A DNA stretch of 64,000 nt, taken from NCBI RefSeq assembly GCF_000514815.1, contig NZ_AZWQ01000010.1, forward strand, positions 244,791 to 308,790, read 5' to 3'. The DNA comes from Salinispora fenicalii (GTDB lineage Bacteria > Actinomycetota > Actinomycetes > Mycobacteriales > Micromonosporaceae). Positions within the stretch are counted from its first letter, which is position 1. Every line of letters starts with the position of its first letter. Position numbers and translations under genes: made by a program. Below the pieces are notes generated by a model. That model was not told the DNA's origin. It did no database searches and was given only the letters and a program-made list of their open reading frames with translations. Below, in pieces: positions 47,645 through 57,482 of this stretch.

Positions 47645-48739
47645 TCACTCCCCGTCCGGTTCGTCCTCGTCCAGCGGGGCCGGTCCGAGGGTACGGCCGA
47701 AGGCGATCATCGCGGTCAGCGCGCCGACGAAGAGCACCCAGATCCCGTTGTCCACCCGTGAGGTGCCGAGGGAGGTCTGCGCCACGGCGTCGGCCTCGCT
47801 GAGCGCGCTCGCCAGGTCGAGCAGCCTCCGCCCACCGATACGCAGGATCACCTCGGCGACGAGTAGCAGCAGCCCGGGGCCGGCCCCGGCGATCAGGTAG
47901 GCCGGCCAGCGCAGGGTGGGCGGATCGCTGCGGCGCGCTGCCCGGCGCCGGGACCAGGTCAGGTAGCCGAAGGCCAACAGCCCCGCCACCAGACCGGCGA
48001 GCAGGGACTCGGTACGGGAGACCCACTTCGCGGCGCTGAGCAGCGACTCCTGGGTTTCGCCCGCGCCGAAGAGGTCAAAGAGTGGGTCCCGCGCCCAGCT
48101 GAACGCCACGACAAAGACGAGCGTGCCGAGGCCAGCGGCCACCACCGCGCCGATCACCGGGGCCCTCCGCGTCGCGGCGATCCCCCCGCCGATGATGGCG
48201 GCGGCGGCGGTGGTGCCGGCGATCACGTTGGTCGTGGCCGTGTCCGCGAAGGTCAGGTTGATGGCGAAGGCGGCGGCGAGCCCGATCAGCAGTCCGCTGG
48301 CGATCGCCGCGACAAAGCGCAGGGTGCTCCGGTCCCGACCTTGCTGGGCGAGCAGGTCCGCCCCGAACAGCGCGAAGGCGGTGCCAGCGATGAGCGCGGC
48401 GGAGATTACCCCGGGTAGGGCGAAGGCGGAGAGGCTGATCGCGGTGACTCCGGCCGCCGCCGAGTCGATCACCGAGTGGGTGGACCAGAGCATGGCGGCC
48501 AGCCAGCCGAGTGCCAACAGGCCGAGCACCGGCGCGCCGGGCGCGAGTATGCCGGCCCTCGCGGGCGCCGACGGCGTGCCGGCCGCGAGCGGGCTCGCTG
48601 CGTCCCGGTGCTCCGAACTCGCTGTGTCCCGGTGCTCCGAGCTTGTCTCGTCCGCGTGTTCCGAGCTTGTCTCGTCCGCGTCCGGGCTCGCCTGCGTCGG
48701 CTCCGTGGCGGCGGCGGAGTCGCCGGGCTGCTTCGTCAT
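47645..48739 (-). CDS. hypothetical polytopic membrane protein
   Basis: A protein of 364 residues. The first 60 are a charged, disordered tail with an imperfect eight-residue repeat (DETSSEHA, DETSSEHR, DTASSEHR). About nine membrane helices follow, for example VLGLLALGWLAAMLWS, FALPGVISAALIAGTAFALF, GTLVFVVAFSW, and GIWVLFVGALTAMIAFG. It ends with an acidic tail (LDEDEPDGE). ATG 48739 (MTKQPGDSAA) is chosen because AAGGGACG precedes it. I do not recognise the family. It is divergent from pruA. Confidence 0.75.
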   Translation of the reverse strand: MTKQPGDSAAATEPTQASPDADETSSEHADETSSEHRDTASSEHRDAASPLAAGTPSAPARAGILAPGAPVLGLLALGWLAAMLWSTHSVIDSAAAGVTAISLSAFALPGVISAALIAGTAFALFGADLLAQQGRDRSTLRFVAAIASGLLIGLAAAFAINLTFADTATTNVIAGTTAAAAIIGGGIAATRRAPVIGAVVAAGLGTLVFVVAFSWARDPLFDLFGAGETQESLLSAAKWVSRTESLLAGLVAGLLAFGYLTWSRRRAARRSDPPTLRWPAYLIAGAGPGLLLLVAEVILRIGGRRLLDLASALSEADAVAQTSLGTSRVDNGIWVLFVGALTAMIAFGRTLGPAPLDEDEPDGE

Positions 48740-49011
48740 TGTCGTCCCTTCGACCGGCACCCGGCCTGCGGCGCGGCCGGTGGTTCACCGGCCCACCAGG
48801 GTACGCGTCGGTCGCTGTCCGCCCGGGAGCCGCGTCGGCCGGCCCGGGGGAGTTGGGGGTGGTGGGGAAGAGGGCCCAAACGTGGGAGGATCAGTCGAGG
48901 TCCCGCCGCCGTGACCGGCCCCTACGGCCTCGGTGCTTGGCGTCCGGCCACCCGGCCGACGCTCCGCGGGCCCGCTACCCCCGCTGCCACGAACGCCCCA
49001 GGAGCCTTTTG

Positions 49012-50640
49012 ATGGACGCCGTCTTCTCCGTTCCCGAGCCCTACAACGAGCCGGTACGCCCCTACGAGCCGGGGGACACCGACCGGGACCGGCTGCAACG
49101 GCGGCTGGTCGAGTTGGCCGGCGACCGGATCGACCTGCCGATGACCATCGCGGGCGAGCAACGGATGGCCGGCGGCGCCTCGATCGACGTGGTGCAGCCC
49201 CACCGACACGCGCACGTGCTGGGCGTCACCGCCCACGCCACCCACGATGACGCTCGGGCCGCGGTGCAGGCCGCCAAGGACGCGGCGCCCGGGTGGCGGG
49301 CGTTGCCGTTCGCGGAGCGGGCAGCGATCTTCCTGCGCGCTGCTGACCTGCTCGCCGGGCCTTGGCGGGACACGCTGAACGCCGCCACGATGCTCGGCCA
49401 GTCGAAGACCGCACTCCAGGCGGAGATCGACTCGGCCTGTGAGTTCATCGACTTCCTTCGGTTCAATGTCCACTTCGCTCGCCGGCTCCTTGCCGAGCAG
49501 CCCCTCTCCTCGTCGGGCACCTGGAACCGGTTCGACCACCGTCCGCTTGAGGGCTTCGTCTACGCGATCACCCCGTTCAACTTCACCGCGATCGCCGGCA
49601 ACCTGCCCTCGGCGCCGGCCCTGCTCGGAAACACGGTGGTCTGGAAGCCGGCGCCCACCCAGCAGTTCGCCGCGCACTTCACGATGCGGCTCTTCGAGGC
49701 GGCGGGCCTGCCCCCCGGCGTGATCAACATGGTCACTGGCCGGGGCGAGGAGGTGTCTGACGTGGTGCTGGCCGACCCCGACCTGGCCGGCATTCACTTC
49801 ACCGGCTCCACCAAGGTCTTCCAGCAGCTCTGGCGAACCGTCGGCGAGAAGATCGCCCACTACCGGAGCTACCCGCGGCTGGTCGGCGAGACCGGTGGCA
49901 AGGACTTCGTGGTCGCCCACCCCAGCGCTGATGTGGACGCGCTGCACACCGCCCTGATCCGGGGCGCGTACGAGTTCCAGGGTCAGAAGTGCTCCGCGGC
50001 CTCCCGCGCGTACATCCCGCGGTCGCTGTGGGCGGGTGGGCTGCGGGACCGGCTCGCCGCCACCGCGGAGGCGCTCACCTATGGCGACGTCACCGACTTC
50101 AGTAACTTCGGGGGCGCCGTCATCGACGCCAAGGCGTACTCGCGGCACACCGCCGCCCTGGAGTTGATCTCAGGGGATGACCGTTGCCAGGTCGTCGCCG
50201 GTGGCACCGCCGACGACTCGGTCGGCTACTTCGTTCGGCCGACACTCTTCGAATGCACCGACGCCGCGCACGAGACCTTCACCACCGAGTACTTCGGGCC
50301 GATCCTCGGCGTACACGTCTTTGACGACGCCCGCTTCGACGAGGTGGTCACCCAGGCCGAATCGATCGCGCCGTACGCGTTGACCGGCGCCATTTTCGCA
50401 ACCGACCGACGGGTGGTCGACCGGGTCGCCGAGCGGATGCGGTACGCGGCCGGCAACTTCTACATCAACGACAAGCCCACCGGTGCGGTGGTGGGGCAGC
50501 AGCCGTTCGGCGGTGCCCGCGCCAGTGGCACAAACGACAAGGCCGGCTCCTGGCAGAACCTGGTCCGATGGATGTCACCCCGCACGATCAAAGAAACCTT
50601 CGTTCCGCCGACTGACCACACCTATCCCCACATGCGCTAA
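49012..50640 (+). CDS. pruA: L-glutamate gamma-semialdehyde (P5C) dehydrogenase
   Basis: NAD-dependent oxidation of glutamate semialdehyde to glutamate, the last step of proline degradation. The 542-residue length and sequence fit the P5CDH1 type: the N-terminal MDAVFSVPEPYNEPVRPYEP, cofactor site AITPFNFTAIAGNLPSAPAL, base ETGGKDFVVAHPSAD, catalytic Cys in YEFQGQKCSAASRAY, and the C-terminal QQPFGGARASGTNDKAGSWQ. The ATG at 49012 has AGGAG upstream. The proline dehydrogenase partner is not in the window. A strong terminator follows. Confidence 0.95.
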   Translation: MDAVFSVPEPYNEPVRPYEPGDTDRDRLQRRLVELAGDRIDLPMTIAGEQRMAGGASIDVVQPHRHAHVLGVTAHATHDDARAAVQAAKDAAPGWRALPFAERAAIFLRAADLLAGPWRDTLNAATMLGQSKTALQAEIDSACEFIDFLRFNVHFARRLLAEQPLSSSGTWNRFDHRPLEGFVYAITPFNFTAIAGNLPSAPALLGNTVVWKPAPTQQFAAHFTMRLFEAAGLPPGVINMVTGRGEEVSDVVLADPDLAGIHFTGSTKVFQQLWRTVGEKIAHYRSYPRLVGETGGKDFVVAHPSADVDALHTALIRGAYEFQGQKCSAASRAYIPRSLWAGGLRDRLAATAEALTYGDVTDFSNFGGAVIDAKAYSRHTAALELISGDDRCQVVAGGTADDSVGYFVRPTLFECTDAAHETFTTEYFGPILGVHVFDDARFDEVVTQAESIAPYALTGAIFATDRRVVDRVAERMRYAAGNFYINDKPTGAVVGQQPFGGARASGTNDKAGSWQNLVRWMSPRTIKETFVPPTDHTYPHMR

Positions 50641-50644
50641 CCAG

Positions 50645-50693
50645 AAGGACCCCTTCGCTACGTCGACCGCCCGGCGTAGGGGAGGGGTCCTTT
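50645..50693 (+). terminator. nested-stem terminator after pruA
   Basis: AAGGACCCCT (50645-50654) pairs with AGGGGTCCTT (50683-50692). Inside it CTACG pairs with CGTAG. The structure starts five bases after the pruA stop and ends in TTT, so it is a good factor-independent terminator. Confidence 0.8.
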
Positions 50694-50795
50694 CATCCAC
50701 TCCATATCGGTGGACAGTGCACTTAGGAAGCCCTGATGGGTGGCGAAAACGTGAAATCCTGGACGCCGCGACCGCAAAGTGGCAGCGTGAGAGGC

Positions 50796-51311
50796 ATGGC
50801 GGATTCCGGAGTCAACCCCACGGCGGCGGCCCTGCTCGGGCTGCTTCACGAGGGCCCGATGACAGGTGGTCAACTGATGGCCGCCGCCGAGCGCCGGTTG
50901 GCGCCGTACTGGTCAATGACCCGCAGCCAGGTCTACCGCGAGCTACCCGTGCTGGCCGAAAAGGGGCTGGTGCGGCTCGGTAAACCGGGGCCGCGGATGA
51001 GCCAGCCGTATGCGATCACCGCGGCGGGTAAACGGACCTTCTCCAGATGGCTGACGGAGGAGCCCGGTCGGGACACTATTCGAAACCCGATCGCGCTGCG
51101 GTTCGCCTTTGGAAACCTGCATTCGGCCAGCCAGCTCAAGAACCTTCAGACGGCGGCGAATGAGTACCACACGGAGGCCCTCGCCCGGGTTCGGGAGCAG
51201 GTGAAGAACGCGAAGAAGGAAGGCGAGACGTACGACGCCAGCGCCCTGGAGTTCGCCGTCGCATACCACAAGGCCGCCCTGTCCTGGCTCAAGTCCGCCC
51301 CGGTCAGCTGA
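50796..51311 (+). CDS. PadR-family transcriptional regulator
   Basis: A 171-residue repressor-like protein. The N-terminal winged helix is ALLGLLHEGPMTGGQLMAAA, SQVYRELPVLAEKGLVRLG, then GPRMSQPYAITAAGKRTF. The C-terminal dimerisation region is helical (SASQLKNLQTAANEYHTEAL). ATG 50796 (MADSGVNPTA) follows GAGAGG; an upstream start at 50736 is not favoured. A palindrome AGTGCACT lies about 75 bases upstream. The regulated gene is not apparent, since it is flanked by the pruA terminator and the repeats before prfB. Confidence 0.9.
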   Translation: MADSGVNPTAAALLGLLHEGPMTGGQLMAAAERRLAPYWSMTRSQVYRELPVLAEKGLVRLGKPGPRMSQPYAITAAGKRTFSRWLTEEPGRDTIRNPIALRFAFGNLHSASQLKNLQTAANEYHTEALARVREQVKNAKKEGETYDASALEFAVAYHKAALSWLKSAPVS

Positions 51312-51340
51312 CCCGGCAGCTGGCCCCCGCCGGTCGGCTT

Positions 51341-51496
51341 CTCGCCCGCGCTGGGTTTGTTGGGCGTGGCCTGCGGGGCTCGCAAGCTCGCGCCTGCTTC
51401 GCGGGCTCGCTTCTGCTCCGCAAAGCTCACTCCTCGCCCGCGCTGGGTTTGTTGGGCGCGGCCTGCGGGGCTCGCAAGCTCACTCCTCGCCCGCGC
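51341..51496. repeat. 49-bp direct repeats with third partial copy before prfB
   Basis: A 49-base unit beginning CTCGCCCGCGCTGGGTTTG occurs at 51341-51389 and 51433-51481 with a single mismatch. A partial third copy (CTCGCCCGCGC) is at 51486-51496. The 20 bases AGCTCACTCCTCGCCCGCGC also recur at 51424 and 51477. The array ends two bases before the probable prfB -10 (TAGTCT, 51499-51504). Confidence 0.85.
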
Positions 51497-51512
51497 AGTA
51501 GTCTTGTCTGTC

Positions 51513-52634
51513 GTGACCGATGCCGACTACGCCGAACAGCTCAAGGACCTCGACGCCACTCTTCGTAACATCGAGTCGGTGCTCGACATCGACCGGCTTC
51601 GGGCGGACAAGGCCCGTCTGGAGGAGGCCGCCTCCGCCCCCGACCTCTGGGACGACCAGGCCCGGGCGCAACAGGTCACCTCGCAGCTGTCGTACGTGAA
51701 TGGGGAGATCAACAAGCTCGCCGAGCTTCGTTCTCGCCTCGACGATGCCAAGGTGCTGCTGGAGCTGGCCGAGGCGGAGTCCGACCCGGGTGCCCTCACC
51801 GAGGTCGAGACAGAGGTCGCCGGACTGACCAAGGCCATCGACGAGATGGAGGTACGCACGCTGCTCTCCGGCGAGTACGACTCCCGGGAGGCGCTGGTGG
51901 CGATCCGAGCCGGTGCCGGCGGCGTGGACGCGGCGGACTTCGCCGAGATGCTGCTGCGGATGTACCTGCGCTGGGCCGAGCGGCACGGCTACCCCACCGA
52001 GGTCTACGAGACCTCGTACGCCGAGGAGGCCGGACTCAAGTCGGCTACCTTCACGGTCAAGGTGCCGTATGCGTACGGCACGCTCAGCGTCGAGTCGGGC
52101 ACCCACCGGCTGGTCCGGATCAGCCCCTTCGACAACCAGGGTCGACGGCAGACCAGCTTCGCTGGGGTCGAGGTGCTTCCGGTGGTGGAGCAGACCGATC
52201 ACATCGACATTCCCGAGAACGAGATGCGCTTTGACGTCTACCGGTCCTCCGGCCCCGGTGGGCAGAGCGTGAACACGACTGACTCGGCGGTTCGGATCAC
52301 CCACATCCCGACCGGCATCGTGGTTACCTGTCAGAACGAGAAGTCACAGCTGCAGAACAAGGCGTCCGCGCTGCGCGTCCTTCAGGCCCGCCTGCTGGAG
52401 CGCAAGCGCCAGGAGGAGCAGGCCAAACTCCAGGGCCTGAAGACCGACGCCGCCGGCTCCTGGGGTGACCAGATGCGGTCGTACGTCCTGCACCCGTACC
52501 AGATGGTGAAGGACCTTCGAACGGAGCAGGAGACCGGTACTCCCTCCGCGGTCTTCGATGGCGAGTTGGATGCCTTCATCGAGGCCGGTATCCGGTGGCG
52601 AAAGCAGCAGCAGCTTGCTGATGACAATGCGTGA
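51513..52634 (+). CDS. prfB: peptide chain release factor 2
   Basis: Terminates translation at UGA and UAA. The 373-residue protein has the stop-codon-reading tripeptide SPF ([12 protein letters not shown], about residue 203) and the peptidyl-tRNA hydrolysis loop GGQ ([20 protein letters not shown], about residue 248). No programmed +1 frameshift site is present; the gene is read in one frame. GTG 51513 is the start. TAGTCT ends eight bases upstream and no ribosome-binding site is seen, so the mRNA is probably leaderless. Confidence 0.95.
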   Translation: MTDADYAEQLKDLDATLRNIESVLDIDRLRADKARLEEAASAPDLWDDQARAQQVTSQLSYVNGEINKLAELRSRLDDAKVLLELAEAESDPGALTEVETEVAGLTKAIDEMEVRTLLSGEYDSREALVAIRAGAGGVDAADFAEMLLRMYLRWAERHGYPTEVYETSYAEEAGLKSATFTVKVPYAYGTLSVESGTHRLVRISPFDNQGRRQTSFAGVEVLPVVEQTDHIDIPENEMRFDVYRSSGPGGQSVNTTDSAVRITHIPTGIVVTCQNEKSQLQNKASALRVLQARLLERKRQEEQAKLQGLKTDAAGSWGDQMRSYVLHPYQMVKDLRTEQETGTPSAVFDGELDAFIEAGIRWRKQQQLADDNA

Positions 52635-52716
52635 CCGATCATGGGCGCAGCGCGTTATCGAATATTGTGAGTGCCGGCAGATCGATGACGTGTCCCGAAA
52701 TTGAGGGGCGCGAGAT

Positions 52717-52744
52717 TTGGCACATCGGTTACACCGCGTAGACT
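52717..52744 (+). promoter_or_regulatory. ftsE promoter, leaderless
   Basis: TTGGCA (52717-52722) and TAGACT (52739-52744) are 16 bases apart. The GTG of ftsE begins eight bases after the -10, so transcription should start at or next to the start codon. No ribosome-binding site precedes the GTG. Confidence 0.6.
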
Positions 52745-52752
52745 CACGACCC

Positions 52753-53433
52753 GTGATTCAGCTTGAGCAAGTGACGAAGACGTACCCGAAGGCGTCCCGG
52801 CCTTCGCTCGACAACGTGTCCGTCGCGATCGAGAAGGGCGAGTTCGTCTTCTTCATCGGCCCATCCGGCTCCGGCAAGTCCACCATCATCAAGATGCTGT
52901 TACACGAGGTTGCGCCCAACAAGGGCCGGATCGTCGTGAACGGCAAGGATGTTACGTCGATGCGCTCCTGGAAGCGGCCTGCCTTCCGGCGCTCGATCGG
53001 CTGCGTGTTCCAGGACTTCCGCCTGCTGCCGAACCGCACCGCCTACGAGAACGTGGCGTTCGCTCTTGAGGTGATCGGCAAGACCAAGGCGGTTGCCCGC
53101 CGGGTGGTGCCGGAGGTGTTGGAGCTGGTCGGGCTTGGTGGCAAGGAGCACCGCTACCCGCAGGAGCTCTCCGGTGGTGAGCAGCAGCGGGTGGCGGTCG
53201 CCCGGGCGTTCGTGAACCGTCCGCTGATCCTGCTCGCGGACGAGCCGACCGGAAACCTCGACCCGGACACCTCCATCGAGATCATGCGTTTGCTGGACCG
53301 AATCAACCGCACCGGTACGACCGTCGTGATGGTTACTCACGACTCGAACATCGTGAATCAGATGCGTCGCCGGGTCATTGAGATCGAGAGCGGCCGGATC
53401 GTCCGCGACCAGGCTCGCGGCGTCTACGGGTGA
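52753..53433 (+). CDS. ftsE: cell division ATP-binding protein FtsE
   Basis: The 226-residue ATPase of the FtsEX complex, which drives peptidoglycan hydrolases at the septum. Walker A is [20 protein letters not shown] (about residues 33-52), the Q-loop [20 protein letters not shown], the signature [20 protein letters not shown] and Walker [18 protein letters not shown]. The H-loop is [13 protein letters not shown]. The start is GTG 52753 ([12 protein letters not shown]); a further upstream TTG falls in the promoter. It is 58 bases from ftsX, same strand. Confidence 0.95.
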   Translation: MIQLEQVTKTYPKASRPSLDNVSVAIEKGEFVFFIGPSGSGKSTIIKMLLHEVAPNKGRIVVNGKDVTSMRSWKRPAFRRSIGCVFQDFRLLPNRTAYENVAFALEVIGKTKAVARRVVPEVLELVGLGGKEHRYPQELSGGEQQRVAVARAFVNRPLILLADEPTGNLDPDTSIEIMRLLDRINRTGTTVVMVTHDSNIVNQMRRRVIEIESGRIVRDQARGVYG

Positions 53434-53491
53434 GCCGGCGCTCCCGCCCGACTGACGACCACCACCTGCCGGAGACGCGGAGGAATCTTCG

Positions 53492-54367
53492 ATGCGCTTG
53501 AAATACGTCCTGTCCGAGGTCATGGTCGGACTGTGGCGCAACGTGACCATGACCATCGCAATGATCATTACGATGGCGGTCTCGCTGACCATGCTCGGCG
53601 CGAGCGGCCTGATCTACGTCAAGGTCGCCGAGATGAAGGAGCTGTACTTCGAGAACATCGAGGTCTCGATCTTCCTCGAGACCGAGGTTACCGAGGAACA
53701 GAAGACAGCGATCCAGGCCAAGCTGGATGTCGACCCGCTGATCGAGAGCGTCACGTACGTCAACAAAGAAGAGGCGCACGAGGATTTCGAGGAGATGTTC
53801 CGGGACTCCCCGGACCTGCTCAGTGCGATCGATCCAGAGGTGCTGCCGGAGTCGTACCGGCTGAAGCTGGTGAACCCGCAGGAGTATCAGGCGATCGGGG
53901 AGCAGTACGCCGAGATTGAGGGCGTCGACCAGGTGGTCGACAGGTCCAGCGTACTCGACAAGATCTTCAAGCTCTTCTCCGCCGGTCAGAACATCGCCCT
54001 CGTCGCGGCGGTCGCGATGGCTGTCGCCGCCCTGCTCCTGGTCGCCAACACCATTCAGGTCGCCGCCTACAGCAAGCGGCGCGAGGTCGCGGTCATGAAG
54101 CTCGTCGGCGCGTCGAACTGGTTCATCCAGGCGCCCTTCGTCCTGGAGGCCGTGGTCGCCGGCCTGATCGGATCCCTGCTCGGCCTCGGCGCCCTCGCCG
54201 GCCTGAAGATCTTCCTCTTCGACGGCGCGCTGAGCGCCCTCCAGGGGCTCTTCGCGCCGGTCAGCTGGGGCGAAGTGCTGCTCGCCTTCCCCCTGATGGC
54301 CGCCGTCGGAGGCCTGATCAGCGCGATCACCGCCTGGGTCACGCTCCGCTTCTACCTGCGGGTCTAG
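53492..54367 (+). CDS. ftsX: cell division protein FtsX
   Basis: The 291-residue membrane partner of FtsE. Helix 1 (MTIAMIITMAVSLTMLGASG) is followed by an extracellular domain with IEVSIFLETEVTEEQ, VTYVNKEEAHEDFEEMF and LPESYRLKLVNPQEY. Three C-terminal helices come next (IALVAAVAMAVAALLLVANT, FVLEAVVAGLIGSLLGLGAL, LAFPLMAAVGGLISAITAWV), with the cytoplasmic FtsE-contacting SKRREVAVMKLVGASNWFIQ between. ATG 53492 follows GGAGGAATC. Confidence 0.95.
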   Translation: MRLKYVLSEVMVGLWRNVTMTIAMIITMAVSLTMLGASGLIYVKVAEMKELYFENIEVSIFLETEVTEEQKTAIQAKLDVDPLIESVTYVNKEEAHEDFEEMFRDSPDLLSAIDPEVLPESYRLKLVNPQEYQAIGEQYAEIEGVDQVVDRSSVLDKIFKLFSAGQNIALVAAVAMAVAALLLVANTIQVAAYSKRREVAVMKLVGASNWFIQAPFVLEAVVAGLIGSLLGLGALAGLKIFLFDGALSALQGLFAPVSWGEVLLAFPLMAAVGGLISAITAWVTLRFYLRV

Positions 54368-54529
54368 TGTCCGCAGGGCGGCCGTGGGACCGCCCTGCGC
54401 ACCCTGTCGTCGGGCCAAGGCTCTTCCGCACCGGAAATATTCGGCGCGGGAGGGCCCTTGCGCTCCGGTAGGATGATCGCCGCTGTTCGGCCCACGGGAC
54501 GCGCAGCGACAGGAAGGGAGGTGGCGCCG

Positions 54530-55006
54530 ATGCCACGGGAAAAGGGGCGGAAGGTAGTCGCCTCCAACCGGAAGGCCCGCCACGACTACTCGATCCTCGA
54601 CACCTACGAGGCGGGGATGGCGTTGACCGGCACCGAGGTCAAGTCGCTGCGGGCGGGGCGGGCGTCGCTGGTTGACGCCTTCGCCCAGGAACGCAACGGC
54701 GAGCTGTATTTGCACGGGATGCACATCCCGGAGTACGTGCAGGGCACCTGGACCAACCACGAGCCCCGACGCACCCGCAAACTACTGCTCAACCGCATCG
54801 AGATCGACCGGCTGATCGGCAAGACCCGGGAGAGCGGGCTCACGATCGTTCCGCTGCAGGTCTACTTCTCCGACGGCTGGGCCAAGGTCGAGATCGGCGT
54901 CGCCAAGGGCAAGAAGTCGTACGACAAGCGGCAAGACCTCGCCAAGCGGGACGCGCAACGGGAGATCGCCCGGGCCGCCGGCCGGCGCGGCAAGGGGATG
55001 GACTGA
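54530..55006 (+). CDS. smpB: SsrA-binding protein SmpB
   Basis: The 158-residue partner of tmRNA in trans-translation. Conserved blocks are [60 protein letters not shown] and [20 protein letters not shown]. The C-terminal tail [20 protein letters not shown] folds in the ribosomal mRNA channel. ATG 54530 is chosen because GGGAGGTGG precedes it. It lies 83 bases upstream of the tmRNA gene, the usual arrangement. Confidence 0.96.
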   Translation: MPREKGRKVVASNRKARHDYSILDTYEAGMALTGTEVKSLRAGRASLVDAFAQERNGELYLHGMHIPEYVQGTWTNHEPRRTRKLLLNRIEIDRLIGKTRESGLTIVPLQVYFSDGWAKVEIGVAKGKKSYDKRQDLAKRDAQREIARAAGRRGKGMD

Positions 55007-55089
55007 GCTGGCGCCCGGCCGGGGCGGGATGAAACCCGTTGCGTCAGGCGTTAGGCTTGTCGGTGCCGCCAACAGGGGCGGCCCGTCGA

Positions 55090-55465
55090 GGGGGTGACTG
55101 GTTTCGACTTCGTACGTTGCGGCAGGGGAAGCGAGCCGAGGAAGCCAACGTCGTCTCGGAAATCGTTCGTTGGAAACCAATAAGCGCCAAGCAGAATCGC
55201 GCTGACTTCGCTCTCGCCGCCTGAGGCGAGTAGCAAGTCTGTCGGCCTGGGAGTGCCTTCGACCCAGTTAGCCGGCATCAGCTAGGAGGCTGGCCAATCG
55301 GACCCGGTCGCGGGGGCCGTGCGGCGAGATTAATCAGCGACTGGGCCCGTCACACCGACTCGCTCGCGTGATCGGAGGGGCCGAGTAGAGGCACAGCGAG
55401 CTGCGCTCGGAGAAGCCCTGGCAAGGCGGCGAAGGACCCGGGTTCGATTCCCGGCACCTCCACCA
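55090..55465 (+). ncRNA. ssrA: transfer-messenger RNA (tmRNA)
   Basis: Rescues stalled ribosomes. The tRNA-like ends pair: 5' GGGGGTG (55090) with 3' CACCTCC followed by ACCA (55455-55465). The family 5' segment GTGACTGGTTTCGACTTCG and T-arm GGTTCGATTCC are present. The tag reading frame at 55186-55224 encodes AKQNRADFALAA and stops at TGA; the ALAA end is the ClpXP/AP degron. CCA is encoded. A possible promoter -10 (TAGGCT) is at 55052. Length 376 nt suits actinobacterial tmRNA. Confidence 0.95.
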
Positions 55466-55644
55466 CCCGACCTGTGCGCCCCGGTCCACCCGGACCGGGG
55501 CGCACCGGCGTTTCTGGCCTCGAATCTCTATGCCGCGCCGGCCGACAGTGCCCCGGCACCCGGGGAGCTACCCGGCCGAGCGTGGCTCCCGGCGCCGGCC
55601 GCAGCGACCTGGAACCGGTGCGCGGTGGCGAACGTCGGAGGAGT

Positions 55645-56586
55645 ATGCGTCGAGTATTCGCCCCCTTGAGCCTGACCCTGCTGCTGGTCGCCGGTTGCGC
55701 GCCGGCCGGCTCGGAGCCGCCGGGCGCCCCCTCACCAACCGGCCGGCAGGCGGTGTTCGAAGAGCGGGCCACTCAGATCGCCGCCGCCTGGCAGCCCGGC
55801 CCGTCCTGGAGCGACGGGTACATCCCACTTCAGGAACCGACCATGACCGTCGGAGACCCCGGCTTCACCCCGGACACCCAGACCGCCTTCCAGGCCGGCT
55901 GGTACCGAGACCAGATTCCGCTGCCGACGGACCAGCCCGAAGACGGCACCATCCAGTTCCCCTCCGGCACCCTCACCGTGCCGCTGGTCAGCGCCGCCGA
56001 GGCGTATCGGGAACTTGATCGGGGCGACCCACCGGCCTGCGGCGGGCGGCCGACGAACCCGGCCACCCCACCGGCCCCGGCGGACGGGCCGGACACGGGG
56101 GTTGGCACCTCGCCGCAGACCGCCTGCATTCCGCTCACCGTCACCGCCGTCGAGCTGGACAGCGTGCCGGTGCGGACCAGTCGAGGCGAGGCGACGGTCC
56201 CGGCCTGGCTGTTCACCATTGACGAACTGGCCGCCCCGGTGGCCCGGCTCGCGGTCGCCCCGACCGCCGTCGGAGCGCCGCCGGAGCCGACCGCACCCAC
56301 CGCGCCACTGCCCGAGGAGTTGGTCGGGGCGCTGGACCTGCGCGCAGTGGACGACGCGACGCTGACCGTACGGGTCGGCACCGGTGCGTGCGACACCGGC
56401 CTCACCCCGCTGGTGTACGAACAGGATGACGTCGTGGTCGTCGGCGGCGCCGTGACCCGTAGCACCGGTGTCTGCACCGAGCAGCTCCTACTCGCACCGG
56501 TGACGGTGCAGCTTGCCGCCCCGCTGGGGGAGCGGACCGTGCTCGACGTGCTCGGCGGCGGGCCGCTGCGACTCACCATCGACTGA
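55645..56586 (+). CDS. putative lipoprotein
   Basis: A 313-residue exported protein. A lipoprotein signal peptide MRRVFAPLSLTLLLVAGC has a lipobox (VAGC) at about residues 15-18. The mature protein is rich in Pro, Thr and Gly and contains an internal Pro-rich loop (PTNPATPPAPADGP). Cysteine pairs at ACGGRP/TACIPL and GACDTG/GVCTEQ may form disulfides. ATG 55645 has GGAGGAG upstream. No enzymatic motif is recognised. It follows ssrA and is convergent with MTA phosphorylase. Confidence 0.82.
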   Translation: MRRVFAPLSLTLLLVAGCAPAGSEPPGAPSPTGRQAVFEERATQIAAAWQPGPSWSDGYIPLQEPTMTVGDPGFTPDTQTAFQAGWYRDQIPLPTDQPEDGTIQFPSGTLTVPLVSAAEAYRELDRGDPPACGGRPTNPATPPAPADGPDTGVGTSPQTACIPLTVTAVELDSVPVRTSRGEATVPAWLFTIDELAAPVARLAVAPTAVGAPPEPTAPTAPLPEELVGALDLRAVDDATLTVRVGTGACDTGLTPLVYEQDDVVVVGGAVTRSTGVCTEQLLLAPVTVQLAAPLGERTVLDVLGGGPLRLTID

Positions 56587-56610
56587 CCGGCGATGGCCCG
56601 GCCGCCGGGC

Positions 56611-57414
56611 TCAGGGCAGCGCGAAGGGAAGCTTGATGCCCTCCAGGGCTGACCCGCAGGCGCAGTCCCGATCGGCCGGCAGCTGGGCCACCGCGGTGAA
56701 GAGCAGCTCCCGCAGGCGGGCGGTGTTCTCGCCGAAGACCCGGAACACCTCCTCCTGGGTTACCGAACCGCCGCCCGGCACGCCCGCGTCGTGGTCGGTG
56801 ACGAGCGCAATCGACGAATAGCAGAGGGCCAGCTCCCGGGCGAGCACCGCCTCCGGGTGGCCGGTCATGTTGACCACCGTGCCGCCGATTGCCGTGAACC
56901 AGCGCGACTCGGCGCGGGTGGAGAAGCGGGGACCCTCGACCACCACCACCGTCCCGCCGTCCACCGCCGGCACACCCCGCTCGGCGCCAGCGGCGAGCAG
57001 CGTACGCCGCCCGACCGGGCAGTACGGGTCGGCGAAGGAGACGTGCACCGCGCCCCGGTCGTAGTAGGTCTGCGCCCGACCACTGGTGCGGTCGATCAGC
57101 TGGTCGGGCACGACGAACGTGCCCGGGCCCAGCTCCGGGCGGAGGCCGCCGACCGCGCAGGGGGCGAGCACCTGGCGGACCCCGAGCGAGCGCAGCGCCC
57201 ACAGGTTGGCCCGGTAGGGGATCTGGTGCGGCGGATGCCGGTGATCCCGGCCGTGCCGGGGCAGGAAGGCCAGCCGGCGGCCCGCGACCTCCGCGATAGT
57301 GACCGCGTCGGACGGTGACCCGTACGGGGTGTCGATTTCGTGCTCGGTGGCGCCGTCGAGCAGGGCGTATAACCCCGACCCGCCGATCACCGCGAGTTCT
57401 GCCGTGGGACTCAC
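56611..57414 (-). CDS. mtnP: S-methyl-5'-thioadenosine phosphorylase family protein
   Basis: A 267-residue purine phosphorylase splitting methylthioadenosine (or inosine/guanosine in some actinobacteria) with phosphate. Features are the phosphate loop AVIGGSGLYALLDG, LPRHGRDHRHPPHQIPYRAN, the base and ribose site VVVVEGPRFSTRAESRW and VNMTGHPEAVLARELALCYS, and TDHDAGVPGGGSVTQEEVF. A C-terminal CACG pair is present. GTG 57414 starts the protein (MSPTAELAVIG). It is divergent from the AlgH gene. The exact base preference is uncertain. Confidence 0.92.
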   Translation of the reverse strand: MSPTAELAVIGGSGLYALLDGATEHEIDTPYGSPSDAVTIAEVAGRRLAFLPRHGRDHRHPPHQIPYRANLWALRSLGVRQVLAPCAVGGLRPELGPGTFVVPDQLIDRTSGRAQTYYDRGAVHVSFADPYCPVGRRTLLAAGAERGVPAVDGGTVVVVEGPRFSTRAESRWFTAIGGTVVNMTGHPEAVLARELALCYSSIALVTDHDAGVPGGGSVTQEEVFRVFGENTARLRELLFTAVAQLPADRDCACGSALEGIKLPFALP

Positions 57415-57482
57415 CGAACCTCCCTCGTCTCTGTCGCGTCAGACCTTAGCCAGCGACCCAGCAGCAGGCTATGGTGCCAGGC

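Noticed and set aside
51513..51620. Programmed +1 frameshift in prfB
   Set aside because: The gene reads through in one frame from GTG 51513 and lacks the slippery CTT-TGA arrangement.
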